In this document: positions 1 to 8,107 of the stretch, one piece after another
How the letters are laid out: each line of letters opens with the position of its first letter
Numbering within the stretch: the first letter of the stretch is position 1
NCBI RefSeq assembly: GCF_020829595.1
Contig: NZ_JAIVFW010000059.1
Coordinates: 1 to 46,143 of the forward strand
Origin: Nostoc sp. CHAB 5844
Lineage (GTDB): Bacteria; Cyanobacteriota; Cyanobacteriia; Cyanobacteriales; Nostocaceae
DNA length: 46,143 nt
Reading direction: 5' to 3'
The notes under the pieces: generated by a model
Seen by the model: the letters and a program-made list of their open reading frames with translations, nothing else
Database searches by the model: none
What the model was told of the DNA's origin: nothing
Translations under genes and position numbers: made by a program

Positions 1-1
1 T

Positions 2-115
2 TCCTGTGAGGCGCGTACTTCTGAATCGCTCAATCAAGCAATGGCTGAAGTTGTAAATTCTATTACCGAGGATGATACTTTCGGTTGGTTCAATCACTGT
101 GGTCTATTTACCTGA
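2..115 (+). CDS. C-terminal end of an IS630-like transposase (cut by window edge)
   Basis: An open frame enters from the left edge and stops at TGA 113-115, giving 37 residues that end in GWFNHCGLFT. IS630/Tc1-type transposases of cyanobacteria commonly end in a similar Gly-Trp-Phe-x-His-Cys-Gly motif, so this is probably the tail of such an element. The DDE catalytic region lies outside the window, so neither intactness nor family can be proven. A short palindrome (TATAGC-CTAAA-GCTATA, near 132-148) follows. No terminal inverted repeat was recognised between here and the next gene at 298. The call rests on the end motif only. Confidence 0.45.
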   Translation, partial: SCEARTSESLNQAMAEVVNSITEDDTFGWFNHCGLFT

Positions 116-297
116 AAACTGCTGTAATTTATAGCCTAAAGCTATAAACAAGATATACAGTCTGTTTGATGGTTGTAAATACCCAAAATTCAGTTTTTCA
201 AAATTTGTGAAAAAATTTTTACTCAGCACTATTTGCTTGGCTGAGGTGAATGCTTCATAGTTTCTGATTCAGTTCATCTCCCAATTTTTTACAACTT

Positions 298-1155
298 ATG
301 ATTTACCCGATTACTACTGTGAATTCTCCTCTGCAACCTATGTTAAGAGAAATTGTGTGGCAGAAAAAGCAAGAAGTAACACAGATTCAGCAACATATGT
401 CTTTAGCTTCTTTGCAACGTCAGTTAACAGCAGCGCCAACAGTACGAGATTTCGTAACTGCTTTACAACAGAGTCGTTACCGTCCTAGTTTAATTGCCGA
501 AATTCAAAAAGTTTCTCCTGGTTATGGCATGATTCGTGCAGACTTTGATGCTGTGGCGATCGCTAAAGCATATGAACGTGCTGGCGCAGCTTGTATTTCT
601 GTCTTCACTGAAAGAAGCTTTTTTCAAGGTAGTTTTGAAAGTCTGCGGATAATTCGCCACAAAGTATCAGTACCACTGCTTTGCAAAGAGTTTATTATTG
701 ATCCCTGCCAAATTTATTTAGCAAGAGCCGCAGGTGCAGATGCAGTCCTACTAATTGCAGCGATTTTGACAGATAGACAGCTGCAAGATTTTCAGCGCAT
801 TATTCACTATTTGGGGATGAATGCCTTAATAGAAGTGCATACCTTAGCTGAACTTGATCGGGTATTGCTGTTAGATGATGTTCGCTTGATTGGCATTAAC
901 AATCAGAGTTTAGTAGACTTCACCATCGACATCAACACCACTCAAAAACTACTAGCAGCCAAGCGATCGCAACTCCAAGACTTGGGTGCGATCGTCGTTA
1001 GTGAATCAGGGTTGTATACATACGCTGATTTATCCCTCATGGCTGAAGCTGGGACAAACGCCGTTTTAATCGGGGAATCTTTAATCAAAGAAACAGATAT
1101 AGAACAAGCTGTACGCCGTTTGCTGAATATTGATTCTTCTGTTTTTAAAGAGTAG
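298..1155 (+). CDS. trpC: Indole-3-glycerol-phosphate synthase family protein, divergent
   Basis: TrpC closes the indole ring of CdRP to give indole-3-glycerol phosphate in tryptophan synthesis, in the cytosol. The 285-residue protein is close to the usual 260-295 and has the whole TIM-barrel pattern: IAEIQKVSP (beta1), LLCKEF with the catalytic Lys, LIEVH with the catalytic Glu, GINNQSL, and SESGLY followed by a phosphate-binding end GESL. One thing is odd. The conserved beta1 motif is normally IAEIKKASPSKG, but here the Lys matching Sulfolobus K53 is Gln and SPSKG is SPGYG. Nostocales often carry several trp paralogs, and this may be a secondary copy rather than the housekeeping TrpC. ATG start is at 298; no clear Shine-Dalgarno. 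No other trp gene is adjacent. Confidence 0.85.
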   Translation: MIYPITTVNSPLQPMLREIVWQKKQEVTQIQQHMSLASLQRQLTAAPTVRDFVTALQQSRYRPSLIAEIQKVSPGYGMIRADFDAVAIAKAYERAGAACISVFTERSFFQGSFESLRIIRHKVSVPLLCKEFIIDPCQIYLARAAGADAVLLIAAILTDRQLQDFQRIIHYLGMNALIEVHTLAELDRVLLLDDVRLIGINNQSLVDFTIDINTTQKLLAAKRSQLQDLGAIVVSESGLYTYADLSLMAEAGTNAVLIGESLIKETDIEQAVRRLLNIDSSVFKE

Positions 1156-1421
1156 TAGCGCGGCAAAACTACAGTAGCTAGGACTCTACCAGTAAAACGA
1201 AAAATCAAGGGTTTAAGAAGGATGCAGGGGTTTAGGGGTGTAGGTGTCCAAAACCCATTAACCTGACACCCTTTCACCCAGAAGTCCTGTTAAACATATG
1301 TTGGGTTTCGTATTGCTTAACCCAACCATTTGAAATAAATATTTATACAACTCTATTGATTGATGACTATTGATACACAAGTAAGTTACTCTTAAGAAAA
1401 ATTAACATTTAAATTTCGCCG

Positions 1422-2120
1422 ATGCTAAGACTATTTACCGACTTTGACGGCCCCATTGTTGATGTTTCTGAACGGTACTATCGTGTTTATCAATATTGTT
1501 TAGAGAAAACTAAACGTCCAGGACAAGCAGTACGAAAACTGAATAAAGCTGAATTTTGGCAACAGAAGCGATCGCGCATTCCCGAAATACAAATTGCTTT
1601 AAATTCTGGCCTTGATGCAGCGCAAGCACAAGAATTTTCTCAACTGCGGCGAAAAACAGTACATACAGAACCTTATTTTGACTATGACACCTTAGTACCG
1701 GGTGCTGTAGAAGCACTGTTAAAAATTCAAGAAGCTGGAATTGATTTAGCAGTCATGACAATGCGACGAGTCTGGGAATTAGACTTCGCCTTCCAAAAAT
1801 TTGATTTAGGTAGATTTTTTCCAGAAAACCGCTGTTATTGTCTGAGTAACGATTATGTTAAGACTCGTGACATCGACGATAAGCCATTATTAATGACAAA
1901 AGCATTAAAAGAACTATCTCCCGTTGCTGATACATGGATGGTGGGAGATACAGAAGCCGATATTACTGCTGCGAAAAAACACAATATTAAAGTTATGGCT
2001 GTGGAGTCTGGTATCCGCGATCGCGCTCAACTAGAACTCTATCACCCCGACTTAGTTGTGCCAAATTTAAGTTCAGCGGTCAGTCTCATCTTAGAGAATA
2101 GAACTCTAGTTCTCAGATAA
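1422..2120 (+). CDS. HAD-superfamily hydrolase
   Basis: A haloacid dehalogenase-type phosphatase of 232 residues. Motif I is TDFDGPIVDV near the N terminus, giving the nucleophile and general-acid aspartates D7 and D9. Motif II is probably the Thr in AVMTMR, and motif III/IV is GDTEADITAAK near residue 175. A helical cap separates motifs I and II, as in phosphoglycolate-phosphatase-like enzymes. The substrate cannot be read from sequence. It stands alone, with 266 bases of repeat-like spacer before it and a hairpin after it, and faces the CPP1-like gene convergently. The start ATG has no strong ribosome site. Confidence 0.8.
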   Translation: MLRLFTDFDGPIVDVSERYYRVYQYCLEKTKRPGQAVRKLNKAEFWQQKRSRIPEIQIALNSGLDAAQAQEFSQLRRKTVHTEPYFDYDTLVPGAVEALLKIQEAGIDLAVMTMRRVWELDFAFQKFDLGRFFPENRCYCLSNDYVKTRDIDDKPLLMTKALKELSPVADTWMVGDTEADITAAKKHNIKVMAVESGIRDRAQLELYHPDLVVPNLSSAVSLILENRTLVLR

Positions 2121-2140
2121 CACAACTTTTACGCAAAAAA

Positions 2141-2170
2141 TGGGTAACAGCATAAATTATCTGTTACCCA
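2141..2170 (-). terminator. Hairpin terminator between convergent genes
   Basis: TGGGTAACAG and CTGTTACCCA form a perfect 10-bp stem around a 10-nt loop. Read on the minus strand the stem is followed by a run of six T, so it fits a rho-independent terminator for the CPP1-like gene ending at 2194. It may also stop transcription of the HAD gene. Confidence 0.75.
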
Positions 2171-2193
2171 TAATAAATTTAAACCTTTACCCC

Positions 2194-2820
2194 TTACCGC
2201 AAAAAACTACTAATCAACCACAATAATATAAATGTGAATACTGTAGAAAATTGCTCAGTATTCACCCTACCCAAACTTATTTGTGGTAACAGCCAGCTTG
2301 CAACCAGTCCGCCAACAATCAAGCCTAAGATCAGACCAATCAGCGTCAACAAAACGGCTCTACCGAACCTACCTTCTTTACGATTGAGAAAGTAAACACT
2401 GATACCTACCCCAACCACTAACGCTAACTGTAAAACTTGATCACCTGCGGCAGGATAAAAAATACCGATAGCACTCAAACCTAAATACCAAACACCAGGT
2501 AACAGTACATCTGCCGTTGTTGGCTGATCAATTATTCTTTGTAGCCATGCAGGCGACTGTTCACGAGGAGTGGAAACTTCTTTAGGAGAAAATTGCACTC
2601 GTAATTCTGGAAACCGGATTCGTTCAGGCACTTTGATTTTGCCTTCCTGACGCATCCGTAACCGATCCATTAAAATCGCATCATAAGACGCTTCAATGAG
2701 TTCCAGACTTTTAGCATCGCCACTGTGTTGCTCCAATAGGCGATTGCGAGCATCCTGAATTTCATCAAAGCTTGCATCTTCGGACACCCCAAGTTTTTCG
2801 TAGGGATTTTGATCGCTCAT
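2194..2820 (-). CDS. CPP1-like (DUF3353) J-like membrane protein
   Basis: The first ~70 residues (NPYEKLGVSEDASFDEI onward) look like a J-domain but lack the HPD tripeptide needed to stimulate Hsp70. The C-terminal ~100 residues hold about three to four hydrophobic segments (around LLPGVWYLGLSAIGIFY, LALVVGVGISVYF, VLLTLIGLILGLIVGG and FTFILLWLISSFL). This layout matches the cyanobacterial and plastid family of CPP1, the chaperone-like protein of protochlorophyllide oxidoreductase POR1. In plants CPP1 stabilises POR and membrane targeting; the same role here is inferred. ATG start at 2820. No operon partner. Confidence 0.8.
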   Translation of the reverse strand: MSDQNPYEKLGVSEDASFDEIQDARNRLLEQHSGDAKSLELIEASYDAILMDRLRMRQEGKIKVPERIRFPELRVQFSPKEVSTPREQSPAWLQRIIDQPTTADVLLPGVWYLGLSAIGIFYPAAGDQVLQLALVVGVGISVYFLNRKEGRFGRAVLLTLIGLILGLIVGGLVASWLLPQISLGRVNTEQFSTVFTFILLWLISSFLR

Positions 2821-3491
2821 GGGAGTTTACACTTCAGCCTTAGTCAGCAGCGGTATTTTGCTTTTCGGAAAAACAACTTTAGGTTTTGCCTAGATTTAAA
2901 CAAACGTTGCAAGCAACTTATATGCTCTACCAGGATAGTAGCACGGGTAAGTTAGACTGACCCAGGAATTTTAACTATAGCAACTTTAACATATTGCTAG
3001 AACTCCGTGTATCCCCTCATGTCGTTGACCAGCGGGGGCTTTACTCTAGAATTTGAACTAAGACTGCTTAAATCTTATTTTTTCATGAAAAAATTAATTT
3101 TTATGTTTCAAATTTGGCAATTTACCGTCCCTTGAGACAATTTTAGATGAATTAGCTTCACAATCACTAGTGGTGTCTATAAGCATATCGATATTAAAAT
3201 TGAAAAGCTTTAAATAACCACGTAATTGGGAGTAGGAAATTTTCCTAAGTTACAGAACTGCTCTGGCTAATGCTAAACTATCTAGCGGCTTGACATCAAG
3301 TTGACAATTAAAATACCTGCATCTAAAGTGCGGGTAAAACCAGCAAAATCTTCTGGCTTTGATTGTTCAAAAACTTGATTACACTATATATTTTGGATAA
3401 CCAGGAAATTTACTACATAGCCTTGTAAATTCTGAAACAATTTCCAAATACGCAATTCTCCTGTTAATCTTACGAATTTTTGTGCAAAGTG
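2821..3491. other. Intergenic region, 670 bp, no convincing gene
   Basis: This AT-rich spacer separates two divergent genes and should hold both promoters, but I could not place -35/-10 boxes with confidence. On the minus strand a 34-codon open stretch (3282-3383) encodes SKPEDFAGFTRTLDAGILIV-like sequence with no start codon and a stop just upstream. It reads like a protein fragment and may be a gene remnant, but I could not assign a family. Confidence 0.4.
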
Positions 3492-4217
3492 ATGGTCATG
3501 GCTCCTGCCAAGATTCTTGTAGTTGATGACGACCCTGCGGTTCGCAACTTAATCCAACGCTTTTTGATTAAGCAGAACTATCAGGTGGAGGCGGCTGAGG
3601 ATGGTAAAACAGCCTTAGCGCTATTCGAGCAATTTAACCCTGACTTGGTAATTTTAGATGTAAATTTACCAGACGTTATCGGGTTCAACCTCTGCCAAGA
3701 GATGCAAAGTCGTAATGGTGTGTTTGTTCTTATGCTCACTAGCCGTGCGGATGAAGCTGACAAGATTCGCGGCTTTGCTAAAGGTGCTGATGACTATCTC
3801 ACCAAGCCATTTGGTCTAGGAGAGTTAGAAGTCAGAGTCGCAGCAATTTTGCGGCGACAGCGGGTTGTGACTACGGCAGAACAAAAACGCCTAGTTTTTG
3901 AAAAACTGATGATTGATCCTGTCCGGCGGGAAGTGACATTAAACAATCTACCAGTACCCCTAACAGCATTAGAATTTGACTTGTTGCATTTTTTAGCCAG
4001 CCATCCTGGCCGCGTTTGGCGACGAGCCGAATTGATCCAAGAGGTTTGGGACTATGAATATGTTGGCGACCAGCGGGTTGTAGATGTACATATCGGTCAA
4101 ATTCGCAAGAAAATTGAAATTGATGCCAGTCAACCAGCATTAATTCAGACTGTACGCGGCGTAGGTTATAAGTTTGAATGTCCTACTCATTCTCCGCAAT
4201 TGGAAACCAACCCTTGA
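3492..4217 (+). CDS. OmpR/PhoB-family response regulator
   Basis: Residues 7-120 form a CheY-like receiver with the acidic pocket VVDDDP (D12-D14), phospho-acceptor D56 in VILDVNLP, the Thr/Ser switch in MLTSRA and Lys of DYLTKPFG. Residues ~135-232 form a winged-helix DNA-binding domain with LTALEFDLLHFLASHPGRV and the C-terminal TVRGVGYKFE hairpin. It should bind DNA as a phosphorylation-driven dimer and control transcription. No sensor kinase is next to it, so it is an orphan here and its stimulus is unknown. An upstream TTG (3480) is in frame, but ATG 3492 or ATG 3498 (MAPAKILVV) is more likely; the second gives the more typical N terminus. Confidence 0.85.
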   Translation: MVMAPAKILVVDDDPAVRNLIQRFLIKQNYQVEAAEDGKTALALFEQFNPDLVILDVNLPDVIGFNLCQEMQSRNGVFVLMLTSRADEADKIRGFAKGADDYLTKPFGLGELEVRVAAILRRQRVVTTAEQKRLVFEKLMIDPVRREVTLNNLPVPLTALEFDLLHFLASHPGRVWRRAELIQEVWDYEYVGDQRVVDVHIGQIRKKIEIDASQPALIQTVRGVGYKFECPTHSPQLETNP

Positions 4218-4398
4218 ATTAATTGTTTCTTCCAACTAATAGTTACACGCCACTTGCTTCCAAGTAGTCAGGGTGAACAGATGTTCACCCTGACTACAAA
4301 TTTATTTGCGGTATTCTGTTTTCAAATGAGTGTATGGCAGATTAGGTTACTCCTGCTCCTGGTTATTGAGGGAAACCGAAGTGTGCCTCCTGCTACAA

Positions 4399-4596
4399 CT
4401 AGCAATTGTAGAATAAAGTTTCTAAATAAACACGAGCAGCACGGCGATCGCTATCCCCATTTTGGAGTAAAAAAAGTGACAATGCTGCTGTTAACACACG
4501 GGTTTGATCCCAATCAGGGTGAGTTGCCAAATAACTTTTGAGGGATTCATGGAGTGTTTCGGGAATTTCCGTAAAAATGCTCACCGTTGCGTTCAT
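4399..4596 (-). CDS. DUF2811 family small protein
   Basis: A 65-residue protein starting MNATVSIFTEIPETLHESL and containing LATHPDWDQTRVLTAALSLF and SDRRAARVYLETLF. This is the pattern of the small cyanobacteria-restricted DUF2811 family, which looks like a ribbon-helix-helix-sized protein with a short strand followed by two or three helices. Function is unknown. An overlapping plus-strand frame (4254-4541) shows no family features and was discarded. A 530-bp spacer follows upstream. A heptad of Arg/Ala near the C terminus is family-typical. Confidence 0.8.
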   Translation of the reverse strand: MNATVSIFTEIPETLHESLKSYLATHPDWDQTRVLTAALSLFLLQNGDSDRRAARVYLETLFYNC

Positions 4597-4948
4597 GAGA
4601 TTTTCCTTCTCTGAGGTCGATCAAGCGAAGTTGCTGGCACTACAGAAGCAACAATTCCATTTTGTGCTTCTTTCGTCTCCAAACATCTGAGGGATTTTTG
4701 ATTTCCACAGATGAATGGCTAGGAAAAAAATGCCAGTCGCATCATTGTGCGCCAAGAGGGGGTGGGTTTGTCAATGCTGCGAAATGTTAAAAACGATTCT
4801 TTAGAAAAGAAAAATTGACGAAATCATCAGGGTTAAAGCCAAGTTTTTGTTACTTTAATTTACAAAAACTCAGTCACTGAACGAAGCTACAGGTACAAAG
4901 TCATAATCCCCAGTAACCCAGCAAGTGCCGATCATCTCGTAGTGTAAC

Positions 4949-4990
4949 TGTGGAAAACTACTCAAACCCCTGTGGAAAGCCTGTGGAATC
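4949..4990 (-). promoter_or_regulatory. Cluster of three DnaA-box-like sites
   Basis: TGTGGAAAA (4949-4957) is the exact complement of the DnaA box TTTTCCACA. TGTGGAAAG (4971-4979) differs at one base and TGTGGAATC (4982-4990) at two. Their starts are 22 and 11 bases apart, i.e. two helical turns and one. A fourth near-match lies in the opposite orientation at 4701-4709. There is no dnaA or dnaN gene here, so a DnaA titration or regulatory site is as likely as an origin. Confidence 0.4.
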
Positions 4991-5039
4991 AGTGAGGAAA
5001 ATTTCAGCTAATGATAAGAATTACAAAAAGTCTGAAGTG

Positions 5040-5072
5040 TGTAGACGCGGAGCGGCTTGCCGCAGGCTAGTA
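5040..5072. repeat. Dispersed GC-rich palindromic repeat
   Basis: The stretch around GACGCGGAGCGGCTTGCCGC is much richer in GC than its surroundings and contains the imperfect palindrome GCGGCTTGCCGC. Similar pieces recur in the spacers near 7500, 41290 and 43100 of this window, so it is a dispersed repeat family of Nostocales rather than a gene. Confidence 0.5.
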
Positions 5073-5128
5073 TGAAGTATGAATAATTACTTTTATGTCC
5101 AATTCTCTACTGCCTAATCCCTCATTCT

Positions 5129-5779
5129 TCAGCGCCGACGTTCTTGCAGCTTGCGATATACAGCCTTCAAATCAATTTGATGATGAGCTAACGCCACCAG
5201 AGTGTGATAGAGTAAATCCGCAACTTCACCTGCAATAGCATCTGCCTCATCATCTTTAAAAGCCATGACGACCTCAGCAGTTTCCTCACCAATCTTTTTC
5301 AAAATCTTGTTATCGCCGCATGCTATTAACTTAGAGGTGTATGAATTTTCTGTCGGGTTGTCACGGCGATCGCAAATCACTTGAAACACCTGCGATAATG
5401 TATCTGCGGGTGGTGGAGTAATTGTGCCTTCAACTTGATGAAAACAACTGCGCTCACCAGTGTGGCAAGCAATATCTCCGATTTGCTCCACACCAACTAA
5501 CAAAGCATCACTATCACAGTCATAGCGAATACTCTGCACTTTTTGAATATGTCCCGAAGTCCCTCCCTTATGCCATAACTCTTGACGGGAACGGCTCCAA
5601 AACCAAGTTTCTCCAGTTTCCAAAGTCTTTTGTAACGACTCCCGATTCATCCACGCCATCATCAAGACCGTGCCATCTAAATAGTCTTGAACAATTGCCG
5701 CTACCAAACCCCGTTCGTCGTAGCGAATTTTCTCAACGGGAATAGCGTAACGTAATGAATTTGGTTCGGTAGAAAACAT
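5129..5779 (-). CDS. hisIE: HisIE: phosphoribosyl-AMP cyclohydrolase / phosphoribosyl-ATP pyrophosphatase
   Basis: A fused enzyme carrying out steps 2 and 3 of histidine synthesis in the cytosol. HisI spans residues ~10-115 with [31 protein letters not shown], the Asp-rich metal site YDCDSDALL and the zinc cysteines in [11 protein letters not shown]. HisE spans ~125-213 with [20 protein letters not shown], the EExxE-type motif [14 protein letters not shown] and [13 protein letters not shown]. The 216-residue length is normal for the bifunctional form. It stands alone, as is usual for scattered his genes in cyanobacteria; hisS lies about 32 kb away in this window. ATG start 5779. Confidence 0.95.
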   Translation of the reverse strand: MFSTEPNSLRYAIPVEKIRYDERGLVAAIVQDYLDGTVLMMAWMNRESLQKTLETGETWFWSRSRQELWHKGGTSGHIQKVQSIRYDCDSDALLVGVEQIGDIACHTGERSCFHQVEGTITPPPADTLSQVFQVICDRRDNPTENSYTSKLIACGDNKILKKIGEETAEVVMAFKDDEADAIAGEVADLLYHTLVALAHHQIDLKAVYRKLQERRR

Positions 5780-5875
5780 ACCAGCTTATTTGCTCTCACA
5801 ACAATGATTAATGGATTCACGATACCATTCTCAATATGACAGCTGGCATATTTTATGAAAATGAAAATTTATTAT

Positions 5876-6070
5876 CTAGCCTGAAACAACAACATTTCTG
5901 TCCATTGCAGACTGCATTTTAACCGCACTTAACGCAACTTGGTGAGCTTTCGACGCTTCACCATACCAATGGAGAGCCGAGTTAAAAGCTGCACGGTAAA
6001 GCTCCTGGTATGCCTCAGATAATCGAGTCCGGATCTCTAAAGGCAAGTCTTCATTGGACTTGTACAACAT
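5876..6070 (-). CDS. ChaB family small protein
   Basis: The 64-residue protein begins MLYKSNEDLPLEIRTRLSEA and continues ELYRAAFNSALHWYG, ending in HQVALSAVKMQ. This is the ChaB fold signature (SNEDLP..., YR.AFNSA, A..VAWSAVK), named for the E. coli cation-transport regulator of ChaA. The true biochemical role of the family is unclear. No chaA antiporter gene is adjacent. It is divergent from hemL with a 109-bp gap, so the two could share a promoter region. Confidence 0.8.
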   Translation of the reverse strand: MLYKSNEDLPLEIRTRLSEAYQELYRAAFNSALHWYGEASKAHQVALSAVKMQSAMDRNVVVSG

Positions 6071-6179
6071 GATTGTTATTTTCCTGGTTCAGCTATTTCT
6101 ATAGGATAGAAATTATGTGCAGTTTTTAACCCTATCCTAAGATAGAGCTTTTTTTATTTCTCACTTTGAGGAGAGAGCC

Positions 6180-7478
6180 TTGGTAAACACCACAATTAAA
6201 ACCACAAAATCACAAGAAATTTTCGCCGCTGCCCAAAATCTCATGCCAGGTGGAGTTAGTTCTCCTGTAAGAGCATTTAAATCTGTAGGCGGACAACCCA
6301 TAGTTTTTGATCGCGTTAAAGGTGCATACATCTGGGATGTTGATGCCAACCAATATATCGACTATGTAGGCACTTGGGGGCCAGCAATTTGCGGTCATGC
6401 TCATCCAGAAGTCATCTCAGCCCTTCATGAAGCTTTAGAAAAAGGTACTAGTTTTGGCGCACCTTCATATCTAGAAAATGTCCTCGCAGAGATGGTCATT
6501 GATGCTGTTCCTAGCATCGAAATGGTCAGATTTGTGAACTCTGGGACAGAAGCTTGTATGGCAGTTTTACGGCTAATGCGAGCTTTTACCAACCGTGAGA
6601 AAATCATCAAATTTGAAGGCTGCTACCACGGACATGCTGATATGTTCTTGGTGAAGGCTGGTTCGGGTGTAGCGACCCTTGGTTTACCCGACTCTCCAGG
6701 AGTACCAAAATCAGCAACTAGCAATACCCTAACAGCTCCATTCAATGACTTGGAAGCAGTCAAAGCCTTGTTTGAAGAAAACCGCGACCAGATTGCAGGT
6801 GTAATTCTAGAGCCAGTTGTTGGTAATGCTGGGTTTATTCCTCCTGATGCTGGGTTTTTAGAAGGACTACAAGAACTCACTCATGAGCATGGGGCTTTAT
6901 TAGTTTTTGATGAAGTCATGACAGGCTTCCGCATTGCCTACGGTGGCGCTCAAGAGAAATTTGGCATTACTCCCGATTTGACAACACTAGGTAAAGTCAT
7001 CGGTGGTGGTTTGCCTGTAGGAGCCTACGGCGGGCGGCGAGATATTATGTCCATGATTGCTCCCGCAGGCCCTGTGTATCAAGCAGGCACTCTTTCGGGA
7101 AATCCTTTGGCAATGACAGCTGGCATTAAAACCTTAGAATTGCTTCAAAAACCTGGTACTTATGAGTATCTTGACCAAATTACTCAAAAGCTATCAGACG
7201 GTTTACTGCGAATTGCCCAAGAAACTGGTCATGCGGCTTGCGGTGGTCACATTAGCGCCATGTTTGGCTTATTTTTCACCTCTGGGTCTGTTCATAACTA
7301 CGAAGATGCCAAAAAGTCAGATACCGCCAAATTTGGACGTTTTCATCGTGGGATGTTAGAACGTGGTGTTTATTTAGCACCTTCTCAGTTTGAGGCTGGG
7401 TTTACTTCTTTTGCTCATACTGAAGCAGATATTGAGCAAACTCTAGAAGTTGCACGGGAAGTCATGTCTAACCTTTAA
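6180..7478 (+). CDS. hemL: Glutamate-1-semialdehyde 2,1-aminomutase
   Basis: This PLP enzyme converts glutamate-1-semialdehyde to 5-aminolevulinate, the precursor of haem, chlorophyll and bilins. Visible signatures are [12 protein letters not shown] at the N terminus, [35 protein letters not shown] and the PLP-lysine motif [15 protein letters not shown]. The 432-residue length is standard. The start is TTG at 6180, chosen because GAGGAGAG lies just upstream and the family N terminus follows directly; no ATG fits. HemL supplies the tetrapyrrole pathway also served by ChlI in this window. Confidence 0.96.
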   Translation: MVNTTIKTTKSQEIFAAAQNLMPGGVSSPVRAFKSVGGQPIVFDRVKGAYIWDVDANQYIDYVGTWGPAICGHAHPEVISALHEALEKGTSFGAPSYLENVLAEMVIDAVPSIEMVRFVNSGTEACMAVLRLMRAFTNREKIIKFEGCYHGHADMFLVKAGSGVATLGLPDSPGVPKSATSNTLTAPFNDLEAVKALFEENRDQIAGVILEPVVGNAGFIPPDAGFLEGLQELTHEHGALLVFDEVMTGFRIAYGGAQEKFGITPDLTTLGKVIGGGLPVGAYGGRRDIMSMIAPAGPVYQAGTLSGNPLAMTAGIKTLELLQKPGTYEYLDQITQKLSDGLLRIAQETGHAACGGHISAMFGLFFTSGSVHNYEDAKKSDTAKFGRFHRGMLERGVYLAPSQFEAGFTSFAHTEADIEQTLEVAREVMSNL

Positions 7479-7663
7479 GTGCTGAGTGCTGAGTCACCGA
7501 AGTTTGCCCGGAGGGAGACCACGCCAGTTCCTTCAACGGGGGATACCCCCGCAACGGACTGGCTCCTCCTTGGAACTTCTCGCTGAGTACTGAGTACTAA
7601 CCCACAAAGCCATTTATATTTATTAGCGCCTGCGGCGCTATTTCAACTCAGCACTCAGCACTA
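7479..7663. repeat. Inverted-repeat-flanked spacer with heptanucleotide repeats
   Basis: GTGCTGAGTGCTGAGT after hemL (7480-7495) reappears inverted as ACTCAGCACTCAGCAC (near 7646-7661). Between them lie a GC-rich segment with an internal palindrome (GGGGGATACCCCC), GAGTACTGAGTACT and GCGCCTGCGGCGC. The heptamer GTGCTGA in tandem is the short tandem repeat type of heterocystous cyanobacteria. No coding capacity is seen. Confidence 0.6.
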
Positions 7664-7664
7664 C

Positions 7665-7764
7665 TCAACAGCCACAGCCACTGTGACCACAACCTTTTTG
7701 GCTTGTATGGCCTTCAGAGCAATAGTATTTGCCAAGCACATTTCATTTGGGTTACAGCTGTCAT
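7665..7764 (-). pseudogene. smtA: Decayed SmtA-type metallothionein
   Basis: On the minus strand, ATG at 7762-7764 opens MTAVTQMKCA, the N terminus of cyanobacterial metallothioneins (MTTVTQMKCAC...). The frame then runs into a stop. One frame over, GKYYCSEGHTSQKGCGHSGC continues to a final GC and a TGA at 7665-7667, which is the metallothionein C terminus. Against the ~55-residue family about 16 central residues are missing between KCA and GKYYC together with a net frameshift, and four more (ACAD-like) after CSE. The gene therefore cannot make the normal Zn-cysteine cluster. GGAG stands a few bases before the ATG, and an SmtB-like operator lies 40 bp upstream. Confidence 0.8.
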
Positions 7765-7803
7765 AGTTTTCTCCACTTACTCTTGAGATAGTTTTATAAC
7801 ATA

Positions 7804-7817
7804 TGAATATATGTTCA
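7804..7817 (-). promoter_or_regulatory. SmtB/ArsR-type operator candidate
   Basis: TGAATATATGTTCA has the SmtB/ZiaR core TGAA-N6-TTCA (6-2-6 dyad with one mismatch). It lies 40 bp upstream of the metallothionein remnant and in the right place to cover its promoter. SmtB represses smtA until zinc releases it. No smtB gene is present nearby. Confidence 0.55.
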
Positions 7818-8107
7818 GTTATTAATTAATATAACAAATTCCAAGAGCTTTACTTACGTGGCTGTAAAAACACGCAGAAGTTTTAGCTCAAAATTACTTA
7901 TTACACAAATAGCTTGATAACTACTGACGATCGCGCCGCAAATCAGCTATCTTGTTGTGATGATCGCTTAGGTAACATAGTGAAACTTTAGGAACTCTTC
8001 AAAGGATTTCCAGCATAAATTACCTGCCAAGAGTCGATTTTGGTCTAAATAATTGAAACTAGAGCGTAACGCTCCTAGCCATTATTCGCGCAGCGAGTTG
8101 ACAGTGC
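7818..8107. other. Intergenic region upstream of the kinase gene
   Basis: About 290 bases without a gene. It includes a near-palindrome CTAGAGCGTAACGCTCCTAG (around 8060-8080), a form repeated in Nostoc spacers, followed shortly by the kinase ATG at 8108. No promoter boxes could be assigned with confidence. Confidence 0.35.

Larger units (their letters stand above)
4597..5128. other. Intergenic region, 530 bp
   Basis: No gene is supported here. It contains the DnaA-box-like cluster listed separately, one further similar site on the plus strand (ATTTCCACA at 4701-4709, one mismatch to TTTTCCACA) and a dispersed GC-rich repeat near 5040. It lies between the DUF2811 gene start and the hisIE stop. 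Confidence 0.4.

Noticed and set aside
942-1277. Minus-strand frame over the trpC 3' end
   Set aside because: It is antisense to a clear TrpC and shows no domain pattern.
3282-3383. Minus-strand open stretch with protein-like sequence (EDFAGFTRTLDAGILIV)
   Set aside because: There is no start codon, only 34 codons and no recognisable family; it is kept only as a possible remnant.
4254-4541. Plus-strand frame of 95 codons
   Set aside because: It overlaps the DUF2811 gene on the other strand and has no family features.
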